Source of the DNA: Bacteroidales bacterium
Lineage (GTDB): Bacteria > Bacteroidota > Bacteroidia > Bacteroidales > Paludibacteraceae
DNA: 8,736 bases
NCBI GenBank assembly: GCA_900769035.1
Contig: CAAGFD010000108.1
Span: 1-8,736 of the forward strand
Direction: 5' to 3'
The notes beneath the pieces are model-generated. The model was not told the DNA's origin. It worked only from the letters and a program-made list of their open reading frames with translations, and did not search any database. This document shows, piece by piece, positions 7,372-8,736 of the stretch; the first letter of the stretch is position 1, and every line of letters starts with the position of its first letter. Both the position numbers and the translations under genes were made by a program.

Positions 7372-7403
7372 CAAAGGTACTACTTTTTTTTTATATAGCT
7401 CAA
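7372..7403 (-). promoter_or_regulatory. Bacteroidetes-type promoter for rho
   Basis: The minus strand carries TACCTTTG (7379 to 7372), an exact match to the Bacteroidetes -7 consensus TAnnTTTG. A TTG (7403 to 7401) lies 21 bases upstream and fits the -33 element and its spacing. Transcription would start near 7365, giving a leader of roughly 120 bases before the rho ATG. An inverted repeat GTAGT/ACTAC (7366-7370 and 7379-7383) straddles the -7 box. Confidence 0.7.
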
Positions 7404-7491
7404 TATTAAAACAAAAAAAATGTAAAATTTCACATCGATATTAAAATCCAAAATATGATGGAAATAAAGCGACCATCCAAAAAATAATTAG

Positions 7492-7499
7492 TAACTTTG
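7492..7499 (+). promoter_or_regulatory. -7 promoter box for the glycosyltransferase gene
   Basis: TAACTTTG is an exact match to the Bacteroidetes TAnnTTTG box and is followed by C, as is common. It would place the transcription start near 7506, about 30 bases before the ATG at 7535. No clear TTG-type -33 element stands at the usual distance (around 7466-7472 reads aagcgac), so this promoter may be weak or activator-dependent. Confidence 0.55.
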
Positions 7500-7534
7500 C
7501 AGATATTATAGAAATCTCAATAATAACAAACAAC

Positions 7535-8698
7535 ATGTTAGAAACGCTTTATATTACAATAGAATACATATTGTTGGCATTCTTATCAGTAACATTTATC
7601 ATTCAGATATATTTCTATATTCATCCTTATTCATCAATTATAAGGAAGAATAAAAAAGAGAAAAAGCTCGGCATCTGTAATAATGATATACAACCTTCCG
7701 TATCGGTAATAATATGTGCAAAAAATGAAGCAGAGAATCTTCAATCATTTTTGCCATTGATATTGGAGCAAGAATATCCAAATTATGAAGTTATTGTGGT
7801 TAATGACGGTTCGTTCGATAATACAAGCCATGTATTAAAGGAAATGCAATCCAAGTACAAAGAACTATATGTAACCGGTATTCCTGAGGATGTAAATATA
7901 ATCAGTAGAAAAAAACTTGCGCTCACAGTAGGAATTAAAGCTGCAAAAAATGACATACTGTTGCTGACGGATGCAGATTGCAGACCACATAGCAAACATT
8001 GGATTTCAACAATGGTACGTAATTTTAATGCGCACACAGAATTTGTATTAGGTTTTGGTGACTATTTGCAAGAAAAATCTTTTGTAAATAAATTAATATG
8101 TTATGACACGCTATTTATTGCCATGCAATATTTAGGATTTGCATGTATTGGAAAACCATATATGGGTGTTGGCAGGAACATTGCATACAGAAGAGAGACT
8201 TTTTTTAATAACAATGGCTTTGCCGGCTTTTTACAAATTTCTTCCGGAGATGACGATTTGTTTGTAAATCATCATGCCAACAAGAGTAATACTAAAGTAG
8301 AAATCAATCTATTATCTAAGACGCTATCAATTCCAAAGCATACATTTAAAGATTGGTTTCACCAAAAAGCGAGACATTTAAGCAGTTCTAAATTATATAC
8401 AAATAAAAGCAAATACCTTATAATGATCGAGCCTCTTACCAGAGGTCTATTTTACTTGACTTTAATTCTTCTATTATGCCTATATAGTAGCAATATTATA
8501 GTAGTTTCGGCATGTTTAGGTATGTTTTTTATTCGATACATTACACAATTACTAGTATATAATTTAACTTCAAAAGCTATAACAGGTAGAAAATTATATC
8601 TTTCCATACTTCTGTTTGATATATTACTACCTATAATAAATCTATATATTATTACCATACATAATAAAATTCACAAACGAGTTGAATACACATGGTAA
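7535..8698 (+). CDS. Membrane-anchored family 2 glycosyltransferase
   Basis: Predicted inverting GT-A sugar transferase of 387 residues acting at the cytoplasmic face of the inner membrane; donor and acceptor are unknown. An N-terminal membrane helix (about 9-29) precedes the catalytic domain. Visible family motifs are VIICAKNEAENL (58-69), VIVVNDGSFDNT (86-97, nucleotide-binding Asp91), the DxD-type metal site TDADC (145-149), GVGRNIAYRR (211-220), SGDDDLF (237-243, likely catalytic acid region), and FHQKARHLSSS (275-285), which sits where processive enzymes have QxxRW. Three more hydrophobic segments follow (about 303-320, 322-345, 353-375), a layout like the single-polypeptide membrane GT2 enzymes that make lipid-linked or extruded glycans. 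The divergent gene has its own -7 box, and no sugar-pathway neighbour is visible. Intact. A specific role such as lipid glycosylation or polysaccharide synthesis cannot be assigned. Confidence 0.9.
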   Translation: MLETLYITIEYILLAFLSVTFIIQIYFYIHPYSSIIRKNKKEKKLGICNNDIQPSVSVIICAKNEAENLQSFLPLILEQEYPNYEVIVVNDGSFDNTSHVLKEMQSKYKELYVTGIPEDVNIISRKKLALTVGIKAAKNDILLLTDADCRPHSKHWISTMVRNFNAHTEFVLGFGDYLQEKSFVNKLICYDTLFIAMQYLGFACIGKPYMGVGRNIAYRRETFFNNNGFAGFLQISSGDDDLFVNHHANKSNTKVEINLLSKTLSIPKHTFKDWFHQKARHLSSSKLYTNKSKYLIMIEPLTRGLFYLTLILLLCLYSSNIIVVSACLGMFFIRYITQLLVYNLTSKAITGRKLYLSILLFDILLPIINLYIITIHNKIHKRVEYTW

Positions 8699-8736
8699 TA
8701 TAAATCATTAAAAATCAAACGATTAACAATAAAAAC
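8699..8736. other. Short A-rich 3' edge with no recognisable feature
   Basis: The 38 bases after the glycosyltransferase stop are A+T-rich and contain no hairpin followed by a T run and no start codon. The A-rich character could be the leader of a further plus-strand gene beyond the edge, but nothing here proves it. Confidence 0.5.

Larger units (their letters stand above)
7246..7534. other. Divergent intergenic region between rho and the glycosyltransferase gene
   Basis: These 289 bases separate two divergently read genes and are very A+T-rich. They hold the rho promoter and leader hairpin on the minus strand and a -7 box for the glycosyltransferase on the plus strand. The central part, about 7384-7460, contains homopolymeric T and A runs (a 9-base T run at 7384-7392 and an 8-base A run near 7413) and no other recognisable gene or RNA. 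No start codon with a convincing coding frame was seen here. Confidence 0.8.

Noticed and set aside
7457..7477. Inverted repeat GATGG/CCATC upstream of the glycosyltransferase -7 box
   Set aside because: Five-base arms with an 11-base spacer are compatible with chance, and no matching repeat was seen elsewhere in the window.
7783..8037. Open frame of 84 codons on the minus strand inside the glycosyltransferase gene
   Set aside because: It is antisense to the catalytic core with VNDGS and DADC motifs and shows no independent coding signs.

Overview
The window looks like chromosomal DNA from a Bacteroidetes bacterium, most likely order Bacteroidales. The evidence is strong A+T richness, TAnnTTTG-type -7 promoter boxes, lack of clear Shine-Dalgarno sequences, a FeoA-FeoB fusion, and a Rho factor with a long Asn/Gln-rich insert. 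The exact genus cannot be read from the sequence. I see no insertion sequences, phage genes, CRISPR array, tRNA or rRNA.

Layout: (i) 1-2653, plus strand, is the 3' part of a tightly packed operon for a FecCD/BtuCDF-type ABC importer: a substrate-binding protein cut by the left edge, a membrane permease and an ATPase, joined by TAATG stop/start overlaps. (ii) 2664-5348, minus strand, is a ferrous-iron transporter in which FeoA, FeoB and a Cys-rich tail like FeoB-associated proteins form one polypeptide. It converges on the ABC operon with only 10 bases between the stop codons. (iii) 5401-7245, minus strand, is transcription terminator Rho with a disordered insert of about 190 residues. An intrinsic-type terminator lies between rho and feoAB. 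(iv) 7246-7534 is a divergent intergenic region with a well-formed rho promoter, a leader hairpin followed by a U-run, and a -7 box for the plus strand. (v) 7535-8698, plus strand, is a membrane-anchored family 2 glycosyltransferase. The last 38 bases hold no recognisable feature.

How they work together: the importer takes a chelated metal compound (siderophore iron, haem or cobamide; not resolvable here) across the inner membrane using ATP. FeoAB brings in free Fe2+ driven or gated by nucleotide. The two are convergent neighbours with related substrates. Rho and the glycosyltransferase have no evident functional link to iron; feoAB may partly depend on read-through from rho.

No wholly new system is evident. 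The most notable items are the triple Feo fusion, the C-terminal extension and atypical motifs of the ABC ATPase, the Asn/Gln-rich Rho insert, and a possible attenuator in the rho leader.
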